Source: Paraphaeosphaeria minitans (Eukaryota; Ascomycota; Dothideomycetes; Pleosporales; Didymosphaeriaceae). From it: 64,000 nt of DNA. Of the stretch, positions 46,075 to 57,273 are shown one piece after another (position 1 is the stretch's first letter; every line of letters begins with the position of its first letter). Location: the NCBI GenBank assembly GCA_015832175.1, contig WJXW01000007.1, positions 310,001 through 374,000 of the forward strand, written 5' to 3'. The translations under genes were made by a program, and so were the position numbers. The notes beneath the pieces are model-generated. The model did not search any database and was not told the origin of the DNA. It worked only from the letters and a program-made list of their open reading frames with translations.

Positions 46075-47496
46075 TCAATCGCGGATCCAGTCGAAGATTG
46101 TATAAGATAACGCATGCGAAGGGACCTCCACAGCCCGATAAAAGATTTCTGATCCCACGGCCGTAGCCGCAAGTATCGCAAAGAAGCAGGCAGCCGTCGC
46201 AGCAACTTCGCTCGTCATGTGTAAGGTCTGGAAGAGTTTGATACCCATCGTGTACACCACGACGCTCTGAACGAGGAACCAGCCTGTAAATCGTGTCAGC
46301 ATTATGTTAAGCGAATGTGGAGGCAACACTCACTCAGGGACCGTCGTCCGAGGTAGACGAAGAGTGGGTTAGCCAGCGCCCATTGTATGATGTCCGACGT
46401 TTCCACACACAGGAAGAAACCTAGCAACACAAGATAGTTGTCGTCTCTTGCTTGCGGCTGCTTCACGTCGAAGTCTTCGTTGAGCCCACCAGTGTAGTAT
46501 AGCGCTCCGTGCGCTATCAGTTCTTCATCGCGGTACTCAGGGCGCCAAGCTGCCCATAGGTACTGCATGACCAACCCTCCTGCCAGACTGACTGCATAGG
46601 CGAAGTATGATGGGCATGTGATGGACCGCCAGACCTTGATCCCACGTTGAGCTTTAGCCTTGAAGTCCATGTTTGTAACCAAGTCTGCGAGCAGCAGGCC
46701 GGTAATGGAATACCAAGCCCACGACTGAACCCACCATGCTGTGATGATGAAGAAGATGGCGCCTTTGACGCGCCACGATGGACGAGTGTAGGGAATGATG
46801 ACCATCGTCATGTAGACCGTGAAGCTGCTTCTCATCAATACCAGTCCACCTATCGGCAAAAAGAAGCTCTTACCTCTGCATGTAGATGACATTGATAACC
46901 CACATCATCTGGCCGGGAAACGCATAGCTGCCTGCCTGATCTGAGAACCTTGTCGTAACCCAGAAGAGGTTGAACACCGAGTTGAAGTAGATGAGTGCAT
47001 TGTCAATCTTGTAAGGCACCAGGATGGATATGTTGCTAGTGTCTTTCGCGAAATCATCGAGGTACTTGTACCCCGTCGCTTGGAATATACTGGTAGTGAT
47101 AGCCAGTGCTACAGCGACCGGAAACCACAAGCGAAGACCACGTCGGAAGATTGATCCCGCAATGGAAAGCCTGGTTTCGTCTTTCATGAACGGGATGCAG
47201 ATCGTGCGAGCGCTGAGAATAATGAAGGCTGAGTAAATGATGCCATCGTTCCAGAAGAGAATAGAGACAAACTTGAGCGCCTTGTGGAGATTGGAGCTGT
47301 GCGACCCTTCTTGAGCGTTGGCCGAGTGAACGACAGAGGCGGGAGCAAAAACCAGGAGGAAGGTATGCAAGAAAGACTGAATGACGAAGAAGCCTCGTAA
47401 GCCGATGAGAAAGTTGTTTTTGGAGTCATGAGATGACAATGGTGGAGCAGCGAAGCGTTTGACTGACTTCGTGACCAGAGTTGACCAGCCGTTCAT
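46075..47496 (-). CDS. Acyltransferase-3 (AT3) family membrane protein
   Basis: Transcribed exons are 47496-46874, 46827-46334 and 46283-46075, giving 441 residues with phases closing. AT3 proteins transfer acyl groups (often acetyl) across or at a membrane to sugars or lipids. The first membrane segment carries LIGLRGFFVIQSFLHTF with Arg34 and His44, the Arg-spacer-His arrangement expected for AT3 catalysis. About ten membrane segments follow, including GLRLWFPVAVALAITTSIF, VYMTMVIIPY, VKGAIFFIITAWWVQSWAWY and WFLVQSVVVYTMGI. It lies on the same strand as the GT2 synthase 0.8 kb upstream, which suggests the acceptor is the GT2 product; that is inference. Confidence 0.85.
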
Positions 47497-48304
47497 GGTG
47501 AAAACAAGATGGACCTTAGATTGCCAGAGGTCCTCTGACTGTCACTCAAATTTGGTGATCATCAACGATAAGAGAGTTAGATAGCAGGACAATATTGACA
47601 GCAAGCAAGCAATAAGTTCTGCCAGCCATGTCTCTTCCCGAAACCAAGCTGAATCACGGCCCCTGATGCCAATGCTGCGCAACTATCGACACTGCGACAC
47701 CATACCTATCTTGCTCATAGTAACCCGGAATCTGTGATCTAACTTCACCATGGTTCATTAAAACCACTGGGTCCATTGGCGTCTTTTTGCGACGTTGGGT
47801 CCGGTATATTTCTTACCTCTTCCAGGGGCCGTGCGACAGTTGGCAGGGGTCGCTTCCTACCGTACCTACTGTATGAGGCGGAACGGCAAGCGACAAATGA
47901 CTTGGTTTTTGGGACTGCAGGAGGATCAAAACAGGGAGTTGAGTTCAGCTTGCGGCTCTAGTAGCGCGCATTGAGTATTTCTCGGCGGTGATCTATTGAT
48001 AAGGCGGAAATGTAAGTTTCCGGCAGGTGGAATGTTTCATTGCCTATTTGTTGCACTCCTGGCACAAAACGCTCCTCTTAGTATCCAAATAGCACAGATC
48101 ATTGATACCAGATATGAGATTAGCCTTACGAACATGCCATGTATCACGGTGCACGGTGGGTGCAATGTTTAACTTGGCCATTTTTTGTTACAGACGAAAT
48201 TCTAAATGAGTGTAAATTTGGAGGTTGAAGAGGTCGAATACAATAGTCTAAAACACGCTTGGTCCGTCTTTCTGGACCCTTCTGCTATCATGAACCGTAT
48301 TTGG
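47497..48304. other. Spacer between AT3 and GT2 genes
   Basis: Leader of the AT3 gene and 3' flank of the GT2 gene. No other coding signal. Confidence 0.55.
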
Positions 48305-50036
48305 CTACTTCCTAGCCGTAGGGTTCCAGTTGTTGTAAGCAACGACTTGCCGCGCATGTCCGTAAATGCCGATCATACCCATAAGAACAAGGTAGAAGGG
48401 ATAGAAAGCTGAAAAGACAATCATCATCCAGACACTGACGAATTCGGAGCGCACACGCCAGGTGATTACTAGCGTACCGATCAAGCAAAAAAGACTTAGT
48501 TGAGTTAGGACAATCCAATGATAGAGGTGGAATACACACTAACCTGATTATGAAGAACCATACTGATAGCGGATACGGAAAGAAAACCATCTTCGCGAGC
48601 GCGAGCGGCGACTTGGGGAAGTCCAAAATGATCATGCTGAGTACAAGGCAGGTGTACTGCATTGCGTTAGTGAAGGGTGAGATCACATGTGACGCTACAG
48701 GCTGAGGCGCGCGCGTCCTCTCTTACCTGCGTGATAAGGTAGTACGACAACTCTCGTACAGCCAGTAGCGAGAAGACGCCGAAACGCTTCGTAAATCTCC
48801 GATTTCCCTGCTCAGGCTTGTCCCAAACCTAAAGCCCTATCAGTAACGCTTCCACAGCACAACGCCGCAGCCTGTGTGGACTCACCATTGGCATATGCAC
48901 CAGACTGGCTTGCGCCCACCCCTGAGCCCATCTTAGTCGCTGCTTCCAAAACCCCTGGAACTCAGAGGGGGCGAGTTCATAAGAGACACAGTTGATTTCG
49001 TGGACTGCCTTAACATTCTTTTTGACAGCCCGCAACGCTGAGTCAATGTCTTCTGTCAGCATCTCGCCATGCATCTTGTGCGCTCGCAATAATGGAGCTC
49101 GCCAATAGCCATTGCTTCCTGTCGCGGTATGTTCAGCCATGGCTCGTTTCGTCGCAACTGGTGAAACTTACCACAGAAAAGTCCAAAATCCATCATGAGT
49201 GCACGTCCAGGGTGCGATACTGCGTAGATTTTGTCGAATTCGACGGCGATTAGGCGTGTGAGCCAAGAATCGCGCGAATTATAGATGAGACAACGTCCCT
49301 GCACGATGTTGACTTCGGAGTCGCCCATGAACCTCTCGGCGGCCCACCGAGGATTGTGTGGATGCGGGTAGTGGTCTGCATCGAATATGGCAATTACGTC
49401 CGCACCGGTATCGAGGGTAAAAAAGTAGTTGAGATTGTCAGCCTTTGACTTGCTTCCAGGGACTTTGATCACGCGTAGCTGGGGATAGGCCTCTTGCAGC
49501 TTAACGAGCTCGTTCTCCAGAGGTTCGATGGGGACCGGAGTATTGTATACACAATTTATGCGGATGCGGTCGACAGGGTATACGATTTGGGTGCAAAGAT
49601 ATCTGACGCGGTCTATGATGATATCGCGCTCGTTGGGCAGGTACGCGACGATGATCAGATCGAGGATGGGAAGCCGGTCGTCTGGGGTGGGCCAGGGCCC
49701 CGATCCAGGCTTGAAGCCGAGCGCGGCCATCTTGGTGGCTCTCGCTCGCGCATCTCGAGTGAAGGACATGCTCAGGATGGCTTCCACAACGGTAGTGAAG
49801 CTGACATACATGTTTGTGAGCATGTACACATACCAGAACACTTCAATCAGATTCTCCGTGCACACCATGTAAAGACATGTTGAACCAACAAAATAGGAAA
49901 AAACGAGTGTGAAGGGAGTCCACTCCCAGACCCAGGCTGAGCTTCTGGCAGAGGAGTATTCGAGCTTGCTCCGAAGGGAGGACATGCCAGAGCTTTGCGG
50001 GGTGACTGTCTGCACAGAGTTCGAATGACCGAACAT
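48305..50036 (-). CDS. Processive GT2 glycan synthase (cellulose/hyaluronan-synthase-like)
   Basis: Transcribed exons are 50036-49172, 49118-48886, 48828-48727, 48656-48544 and 48494-48305, giving 500 residues with every junction in phase. Two N-terminal membrane segments (about 40-88) precede the GT-A domain. Processive GT2 motifs are all present: VAYLPNE, KADNLNYFF, the metal-binding DAD in IFDADHYPHP (219-221), the acid-base TED in LTEDIDSAL (310-312), and QRLRW (348-352). C-terminal membrane segments follow (about 385-485: VLSMIILDF, VWFFIISLFCLIGTLVI, WMMIVFSAFYPFYLVLMGMI). This size matches the fungal cellulose-synthase-like GT2 group, whose Zymoseptoria member ZtGT2 is needed for hyphal growth on surfaces. 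The polymer is not predictable from sequence. It diverges from the GH16-AT3 fusion gene. Confidence 0.9.
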
Positions 50037-50876
50037 CTTGGTCAGCCTTGGTCCAGGAGAAAATAACAGGATAGAGAATCTCAAAGAAAACAAAAAATTG
50101 GATCGCTAAAACGACAGTGTGTTCGAAATATGATATTCCAGTGAACGACCCAGCAACTACGCCTCGTGCTATTATCGAATTTAAGAATCTATTTTCGCCT
50201 GTCCCCTGTGTTGGCTAGATCGTGGACTCCCCGGAGCCTTGTCTCCAAACTATCGAAATTTGATCGAGGTTCCTTGACTCAGCTTCATTACGCCCATTTT
50301 AACAGTTGCCAACTGGGAACGACCTCATCTCCCACAGGCAGCGTCAGCTTACATTGCAAGCCAAAGCTGAGGTATACGGCCGGATAGGAGTCGCCGACCG
50401 TGTACATCTCGTCGAAGGTGTAAGCCTAGACGGGCTTAACAAGCCTAACAAGGCTCCAGCTTCGTATCTGCATCGAAGTGAATCAAGATTGTGCCAGATG
50501 AAGGAACAAGGTGGGTCTGAGATGCAGTCGGCGAAGTGGTACTGGGGCCTGCTTTTTTCATCTCTCGCTAGCAACTATTGCATGTCTCGCCAAGCGGTGA
50601 CGCCACGCCGTATCGATTCACAAGTGCATTGGATGCATCACGTGACATACGAAGCCAATACCAGGCCGCTGAGAAACACCAGATTCCGCACGGCCACTTT
50701 CGATGGACGGCAAGGTGTTATGTAGATCTAGGCTGACCGTCAAAACAATGGCGTTTTGAGGCGCGTATCCTTCATAGCGCCCGTATCGCTGCTTATCATC
50801 CTTTCACAATTGCATTTGGTTCCTCTCACCATCACTGTCGCCAGGTCAAGAGGACTCCTATTCATTGAATTTAATC
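50037..50876. promoter_or_regulatory. Shared divergent promoter, GT2 / GH16-AT3 fusion
   Basis: An 840-bp spacer lies between the two start codons, implying joint control. I see no unambiguous TATA box or CGG-N-CCG pair. Confidence 0.5.
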
Positions 50877-53863
50877 ATGGAGTCTTTTATACTTACCCTC
50901 GCACTGCTGTTACAGTTGGTCGCTTCGACCGACGTGTCTTCTTGCTCCTGCGGTTTCTTCGACTCCAAAACTGGTGCAGTCTGGACTGACGCACTGATCG
51001 CATACGCAAACGAGACCGAGGAGTTACCCAGAGATTCTCTCATCGCTGAGAATTTCCAGAATCCGTATGAGAAAAACTGGAACGCGCGTTACCGAGCAGG
51101 CGCAAAATCCTCTAATTTGGTTCTGTCGGAGTCGACGAGATCAGGCTGGAATGGCACAGCGTGGACGCTAAAAATCGATCCACCCACCAAAGACCACATA
51201 GTGTCCGGAGCCTCTCTTCGGTCGATTCGACGTGACATCCAATATGGCACCTTTGAAGCCGCTCTGGGAGCACCTAAACCGGGCGTTGGTGGAAGCATAC
51301 TTTCCATGCGACTCGACTACAACGAAACACAGACGGTGAATCTGAATGTCATGAACGCAGATGCTCCAAATGACGCATGGACGTCGTTCATGATCTACGG
51401 AGATTGGAGAGGCACTCGATCCAAAGGCGTGAACTTCAGTTACTTTGGCAACGGCTCCTATTCCTTCCAGAGTTCCCCGTGGGGGTTCGTTCCGTACCGC
51501 ATCAACTGGGACAATGCGTCGAAAATCGATTTCTTCATTGGAGATGCGCTGGCGCGTTCAGTCCGCTCCAAGGGTGCTGCGAAGCCTCTTCCTGTTACAC
51601 CGGCGGTGTTCCGCATCCAGCATTCATCATTTGGGGACATCTATACTTCCGAGGGACCGCCGCCCAATGGATCAGATGCCCGTGTGGGTATGATTAGGGC
51701 CTTCTTCAACACGTCCAGCATGTCGTCAGAGGACCATGCTACGTTCGACAAGCGCTGTCACATAGTGCCGGCCTCAGTGTGTCTTGTCTCCGACACATCA
51801 CTTCGAGGGGCCTCCAACTTCTCGCTCCAAGCATCACGGCCGTGGAAGACCAAAGGAATCGATTACAATAAGCGATGGCCTGCTATCTTCGTTGTGTCTG
51901 TTTCCGCTGCCATTTCAACGGTCTTGCTGGCGCATGCCATCTTCAAGCGGGCGCCATGGAAGCCAAAACAAGCTGTAGGCAGCCTTGATCCTCGATCTGC
52001 ATCAACTGCAACCAGCAGGGGGCGAAAATTAAAGGACCTGTCGACCCCTCCTTCATTCATGTTTTCGGAACACGATGCATTGGCGTTTACCGCTCAACTT
52101 CCTGGAGTTGGGACACCAGGACAAGTGACAGCTGGTACCGCAACACCGCGCGATTCTTTGCCCCCCGGCTCATCGCATGGCTCTGCACAGATATTCGTGG
52201 CAAGCTCACGCGACTCGTTGGAGATGTGTAGGGCGAATGAAAGTAAGCAAGCCGGTGGTCAGACAGTTGTGCCGCCTACAGATATTGGCAAATACGACGA
52301 GAAGAAGCAAGTTGAGGCTACAATCAGGGAGATACCCAAAAAGACCCCTGCTGTCAACAACGCCTCACTTGCCGATGCAAATCCGCCCATTACGACGCCT
52401 AAGCAGCGTGTCGACTACCTCGCAGGATTGGTAAGCAGGCTCTCATGCATATCACGCGTCGAATTGTGCTAACTAGTAACAGGTTGCGTTAGCATCCGTG
52501 CTCGTGACCTTGATTCATTTCGCCTTGACGTTTCTTCCAGCCACGGAGATTCCGTACACCCACGCTCACTACGAAAGCGAAATTTGGGCACTCAAGATCG
52601 TGACGCCGTACGTGTTGACTTTCAGCTGGATTGGGCCCTTCTTCACCTCCTCAACTCGTTTCTTGATCGGCAGCTACCTCAAGTCGGGCAATCTCAAAGG
52701 CGTCGCAGAAAAGACTGTCGGTCGAACACCCCGTCTGATCATCCCTTGCGCGGCCATCGCAGCCCTCGAGTACTTTTGCATGCAAGTGGGCGCAATAAGC
52801 TGGCTCGAATACCTGCCGTCCGTGACCTGGTCAACATGGCCGTACGCTGTCGGTTATGTGACATTTGGACACTTCATTAGTGAGATCATTGAGTTGATGT
52901 ACATCATCCCTAATGCTGTCCCTCAGATTACCTTCAACTGTATGTTATCCATCCCTCTTCCCTCACCTGATAGCTCTAACACGGCCAGACTGCATTGGTG
53001 TCCTCTGGACCATTCCCGTCCAGCTGCAGAACTCTTGGCTCTCTCTTTTGGCTGTCATAGTCATCCGAGAAATCAAGACGCCCTGGAAACGCATGGGCTA
53101 CTACACCTTTTGTATCCTTATGCACTACTACGCTATGTCATGGGGGAGCTTCTTCTGGGTTGGTCTCCTCATTGCGGATCTTGACTTGACATATACATGG
53201 AAGGACTGGTTGTACAACCGGCCCTTCGTGTACTACCCTTTCCTCAACTTCATTTCTCTTTTGGCCTTCGGAAGTCCCTCGATTGACTTGGTTGGCATGT
53301 GGAAGGCAAACTGGAACTTTAACACACTCGAGTTTGGAATTCACCCTCACCAGCGTACTGGGCATGCGATGCGCGATACATCTGACTATGGTTATCCCGC
53401 GTACTATCTCCCGCGCCTCACAGCACTCACTTTCTCCATCGGCTTCCATCTCCTGGTTGAGCTGTCTACTGTGGTGCAGAAGTTCTTCTCGAACCGCCTT
53501 CTCATGTGGCTGTTCCCACATATCCTTACGCTCTACCTCATCCACGGCCTTGTGTTTTGGAGCCTTGGAGCCGCAATCTGTGTCCACCTGGCAGCACATA
53601 ACGTTCCTTACTGGGCCAACATGTTGATTGTAGCTATCTGCACCTATACTGTTATCTTCGGGTGCCTACCATTGCTAACACCCATTCTGGAAGGCTTGGG
53701 CAAGAGCATCACACAGAAGATATGGCAGGGCGCAAGCTCGAAGCCGCCGCCAAGAAGAAAGACTCTGTACCCTTTTAGTCCCGAGATACTTGAGGGAAAC
53801 AAAGCCGAGGACGGTGCGAAAGATAGAGATGTGGAGAGTCAGGCTGCGAAGGAAAGAATGTAG
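50877..53863 (+). CDS. GH16-like lectin domain fused to acyltransferase-3
   Basis: Predicted exons are 50877-52430, 52483-52939 and 52989-53863, giving 961 residues. A signal peptide (1-17) leads to a concanavalin-A/GH16-type domain (about 25-295): YGTFEAALGAP, FVPYRINWDNASKIDFFIGD, GMIRAFFNTSS. A membrane segment (about 334-356, PAIFVVSVSAAISTVLLAHA) is followed by a Ser/Pro-rich linker (to 505), then a complete AT3 domain of about ten membrane segments (from about 513). At the GH16 catalytic strand, residues 153-158 read TVNLNV where active enzymes have EIDIEF-like, so all three acidic positions are replaced. The AT3 part keeps His530 but has no Arg at the position used by its stand-alone neighbour. 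The glycan-binding role is inference. Confidence 0.88.
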
Positions 53864-54161
53864 CCAGCTCTTCGGGACCCCGATCTGAACGTCATGCACC
53901 GCACTAGAGTAATAATGGTCATTCTGTAAAATAGATTAGTGGATTCTCGGTGCGATATCTCTGGACAAATGCCAAATGAAGGTCAAACGTAAGCACTCAA
54001 GCCAACGAAGTGTCAGGCTCGGTCTTTGAGAAGGGTAATGGGGTATTTCAGGCTGGCATACGTCCCTGAATGTTGTACTAGGCACTGTAAGGTAGATGTT
54101 AACGTCCATCCGGTTTCGGAAGCAATGTTAGTGGATTATCCCGCAGCCGACAAACCGTTAA

Positions 54162-54216
54162 CAGTCATCTCGTAGCTCTCAGTCATCCCGTAAGTTCTCA
54201 GTCATCCCGTAGCTCT
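54162..54216. repeat. (CAGTCATCCCGTAGCTCT)n, 3 units
   Basis: Three imperfect copies of CAGTCATC(C/T)CGTA(G/A)(C/T)TCT occur head to tail. Confidence 0.75.
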
Positions 54217-54637
54217 TCTTTCAGATGTCTGAAAAGTAATCTTTAGGATGCCATATCTCGTGAATTCAAACCAGAAGGCGCAATGAGTAGGATAGTTTCG
54301 AGTCGATGACGTACCCTAGCCTGCTAACTGTTGGTTGTGTGGAGGAGGGACTACCCTCTAAAGGCATAGTGCGGCTCACAAATATTCGCCTAGTTGGATT
54401 ACTCAGGGGACCAACCTTCTTTATTCCTCAACCTCCAGCCTTAGGATGCGCAAATGCGCAGATCTTAAGAAATTTTCATCAACGTTTGCTTTCTGGTATT
54501 ATATGACACTACTGCTGCATCTGCAGCGCAGCAGGCGCTAGGAAAACCGTCTTATCCCTGATCTTCCCGGCCCTCCGACGGTCTGAATCACTGGATTGTC
54601 ACCGCCTCAGATTCGATGTCGCAGCCACACTGTGCTT

Positions 54638-54643
54638 TATAAA
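54638..54643 (+). promoter_or_regulatory. TATA box of Zn2Cys6 gene
   Basis: TATAAA, within CTTTATAAAGTG, lies 58 bp before the ATG at 54696. Confidence 0.45.
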
Positions 54644-54695
54644 GTGAAGCGGAAGATCAAGGGTTATCTGCAAGGTGCTTCCCGTTCTTGCTACC

Positions 54696-56935
54696 ATGGC
54701 GAGCAAGCAGGCCGCCTGCATGGCCTGTCGAAGGAGCAAAATTCGTTGTAAAAGAGGCCTCGGAGCGGATACTTGCGAGAAATGTCTTGGCTCAGGTATT
54801 GAATGTGTGATACCAGGGGGTTTTCACATAGGACGTCAAAAGGGAGTCAGGAAGTAAGTGAATCGATATCTCTCCACACCATTCCTGACATCTGCCAGTA
54901 AGCGGACTGGTCTCGAGAAGGCGCTCCACCAGATCGAGGAAGCAATTAAAAAGTCTAAAGCGGATCCAAACTCAAGCGGAAACACTCTGGAGCAATTGCA
55001 GCAACTTCTCGTTGAAGCGCGAGGTAGCGGGGCTTCGTCGAATAGCAGCCCCTCGAGCAGTGTCCCTGCCCCTTCAGAGGGGGTGGCGCACGTGAGCGAC
55101 GATCAGCAAGCATTGGATGATGCTGAGAACCCCTTACAACTGCTTGCGCGCGCCTCGGACTTACGCTTGACATCTCCGCAGGCGAGTGACAATATGTTTA
55201 CTCCGTCCGCATCACATAAAAGCAGCGACGTGGACCAACAGTCTGACGTCCACCGATTTTTCTTACCGATCAAAGCCAGCCTCGATCGTGGGCCCAGTTA
55301 TGATCCTATTGACTTGGGACTAGTGACCGAGGAAGAGGCCGAGCTACTTCTGTCATTGTAAGTCTACTTGGATCGATTGCCAACATATTAATACCGGAAG
55401 CTTACCTGTAGCCCAGCTATCACGAGAAGTTGGCCCATACTCGCTGGGGAACAGACACGGCGACCCACACTCTGGACTTTTGCCGGAGGCAGTCAGCATT
55501 CCTCCTCACTTCGCTTTTGGCAGCATCTTCCTTGTTCTTGCCATCAGCCGCTGCCATGTGTAAACGCTTGCTCGTGCACAGGAAATTCATGGCTGAGCAG
55601 GTGATTGCGCGGAGGTTTCGCTCGGTAGAGATAGTTATAGCGTTCATGGTCAACGTGCCTTGGATGCATCCCGGGGTCAATGCCGGCGATGACGACACTG
55701 GGCTATACATGTCCACAGCGCTGAGCATAGCGCTGGATTTATCGCTCAACAAAATCATCGTGCCATCATCATGTTTCGACCAAGAGATTCTCAAACGAGT
55801 CCCTAAAGGGCATTGTCTTGACGCAAGAAAGGCATTGGCGATGGATGGGTTCGAAGATGCTGAAGTCACGTCAGAGTTTGGCATGCAGATGCTTCGGAGA
55901 CGCGAACGAGCCTGGATAGCACTATTTGTACTAGATCGCGGCATCGGTCTCGCGCGTGGCCGCGCCTTTTGTGCTACAGTCACTCCACTCATCACCTATT
56001 GCGACGTCTGGCACATCAACATGACCCCAGATCCACAAGATGGGCCACTGGTGTCCATGGCCGTTTTGAGACGCGACCTTGACGACCTCTTCAGGTCCGT
56101 ACGCTCTAAATGCGACTCTTACCAAGCTAGCGACGTTGGGTCAGAAACCGCCGAGGACATTGAGTCGACCATCGAGGGATTTTTCAACACATGGATCGCG
56201 AAGTGGACCCATACCATCGGCGAAGGAGAGCAGAAGATTCTTCCCCCTTATGTTGAGATACTCCTCCCACATACGCGACTGTCGGCGTATAGCCACGTTA
56301 TCAATCACCCCACAGCACCACTCGAGGTCAAACGTCTGCTCCGTGGCTCTACACTGTCGGCGGCCCTGAATGTCATGCGTGTGGCAATACAAGGCGAAGT
56401 GCGTTTGAAGTCTATGCCGAACAACACAGTGACGATGATATGCTTTGCCGCCTGCGTAGCGCTGACCCTGAGCGCGCCGTCTCCATACGGAAGCTATAAT
56501 CTGGCACCGAGCGTTCGCAATCTGATCGAGGAAACAGCCACTGTTCTGGAACGCATTGGAAGTACACCAAGCCACAGGAATGGGGCCTCGGTCATCTACG
56601 GCAAGAGTCTGCGTGAGCTGGTCAAGCGGGCACCAGAACTCCCTCCACTCGTGCAACCGCCGGCTTCCTTCAACTATGTTTCACAACCTCAAGCTCCGGA
56701 CAATTCGTTGTTCGCACCCGCTGCAGATCTTTTGCAGTCCTCAAATCGACCGCAGTACCAGCTACCTAACTCGTGGCCAGAGCCACTTCAATTCTCGGCC
56801 ATGTCCGGGAATGAAATCATCGAGACGGTGATGAATGTTGGCGATTTCAACTCATCGCTCCTGGACATACCGATGCAGGATGCGAACACTTTCATGTGGA
56901 TGGACTGGATCAATCCCATGGATCCTGGATTCTAG
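54696..56935 (+). CDS. Zn2Cys6 fungal transcription factor
   Basis: Predicted exons are 54696-54853, 54899-55357 and 55417-56935, giving 711 residues. The DNA-binding zinc cluster is at the N-terminus: CMACRRSKIRC, then CEKC and GIEC (spacing C2C6C8C2C6C). A basic linker (RQKGVRNKRTGLEK) and a helical dimerisation segment (KALHQIEEAIKKSK) follow. The middle-homology region runs from about 200 to 560 (FYHEKLAHTRW, CKRLLVHRKFMAEQVI, RERAWIALFVLDRGIGLARG), and an acidic/aromatic activation-type tail ends MWMDWINPMDPGF. It is the obvious candidate regulator for the adjacent GT2/AT3 genes, but no target site is demonstrated. The third-exon acceptor was placed at 55416, the only one that keeps phase. 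Confidence 0.9.
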
Positions 56936-57273
56936 TTCGAGAAAGAGTGGGCTATCGTCGACGACCGTGATGCCGCGCCGAGCTCCACAATGTAGTCTAC
57001 TGCCTTGGTGTTGGTGTTGGTGTTGGGGATTGGCAACATGCGCGTCAAGATTACCGCGCGGCCCCGCCTGGAACCAGAACTGGCTCCGTCACCGAACCCA
57101 CCTAATCGCGCGTCATCGGTTACCCGTCCTCGGCCGCGTTGCGAAAGCACATTTCTCTCCGGCGTCCAGCAATACCTAGCAAGTATTCGATACCGGGAAA
57201 TTCCGACAAGATTCGCGCTGCAGTACATGTATCGCGCACACCATTGACCACTCGTCCTTGTTCCACACTCACA
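56936..57273. other. Spacer upstream of CoA-transferase gene
   Basis: Holds a short TTGGTG repeat (57004-57026) and the leader of the CoA-transferase gene. No other coding signal. Confidence 0.55.
57004..57026. repeat. (TTGGTG)n hexanucleotide run
   Basis: About four near-perfect units of TTGGTG. Confidence 0.75.

Larger units (their letters stand above)
53864..54695. other. Spacer with small tandem repeat; TF upstream region
   Basis: An 18-20-bp repeat lies at 54162-54216, and TATAAA is at 54638-54643, 53 bp upstream of the transcription factor start. Confidence 0.55.

Noticed and set aside
43772..56935. Secondary-metabolite (PKS/NRPS/terpene) cluster
   Set aside because: A P450 and a Zn2Cys6 factor are present, but no backbone enzyme is in the window. 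The core enzymes are glycan-type.
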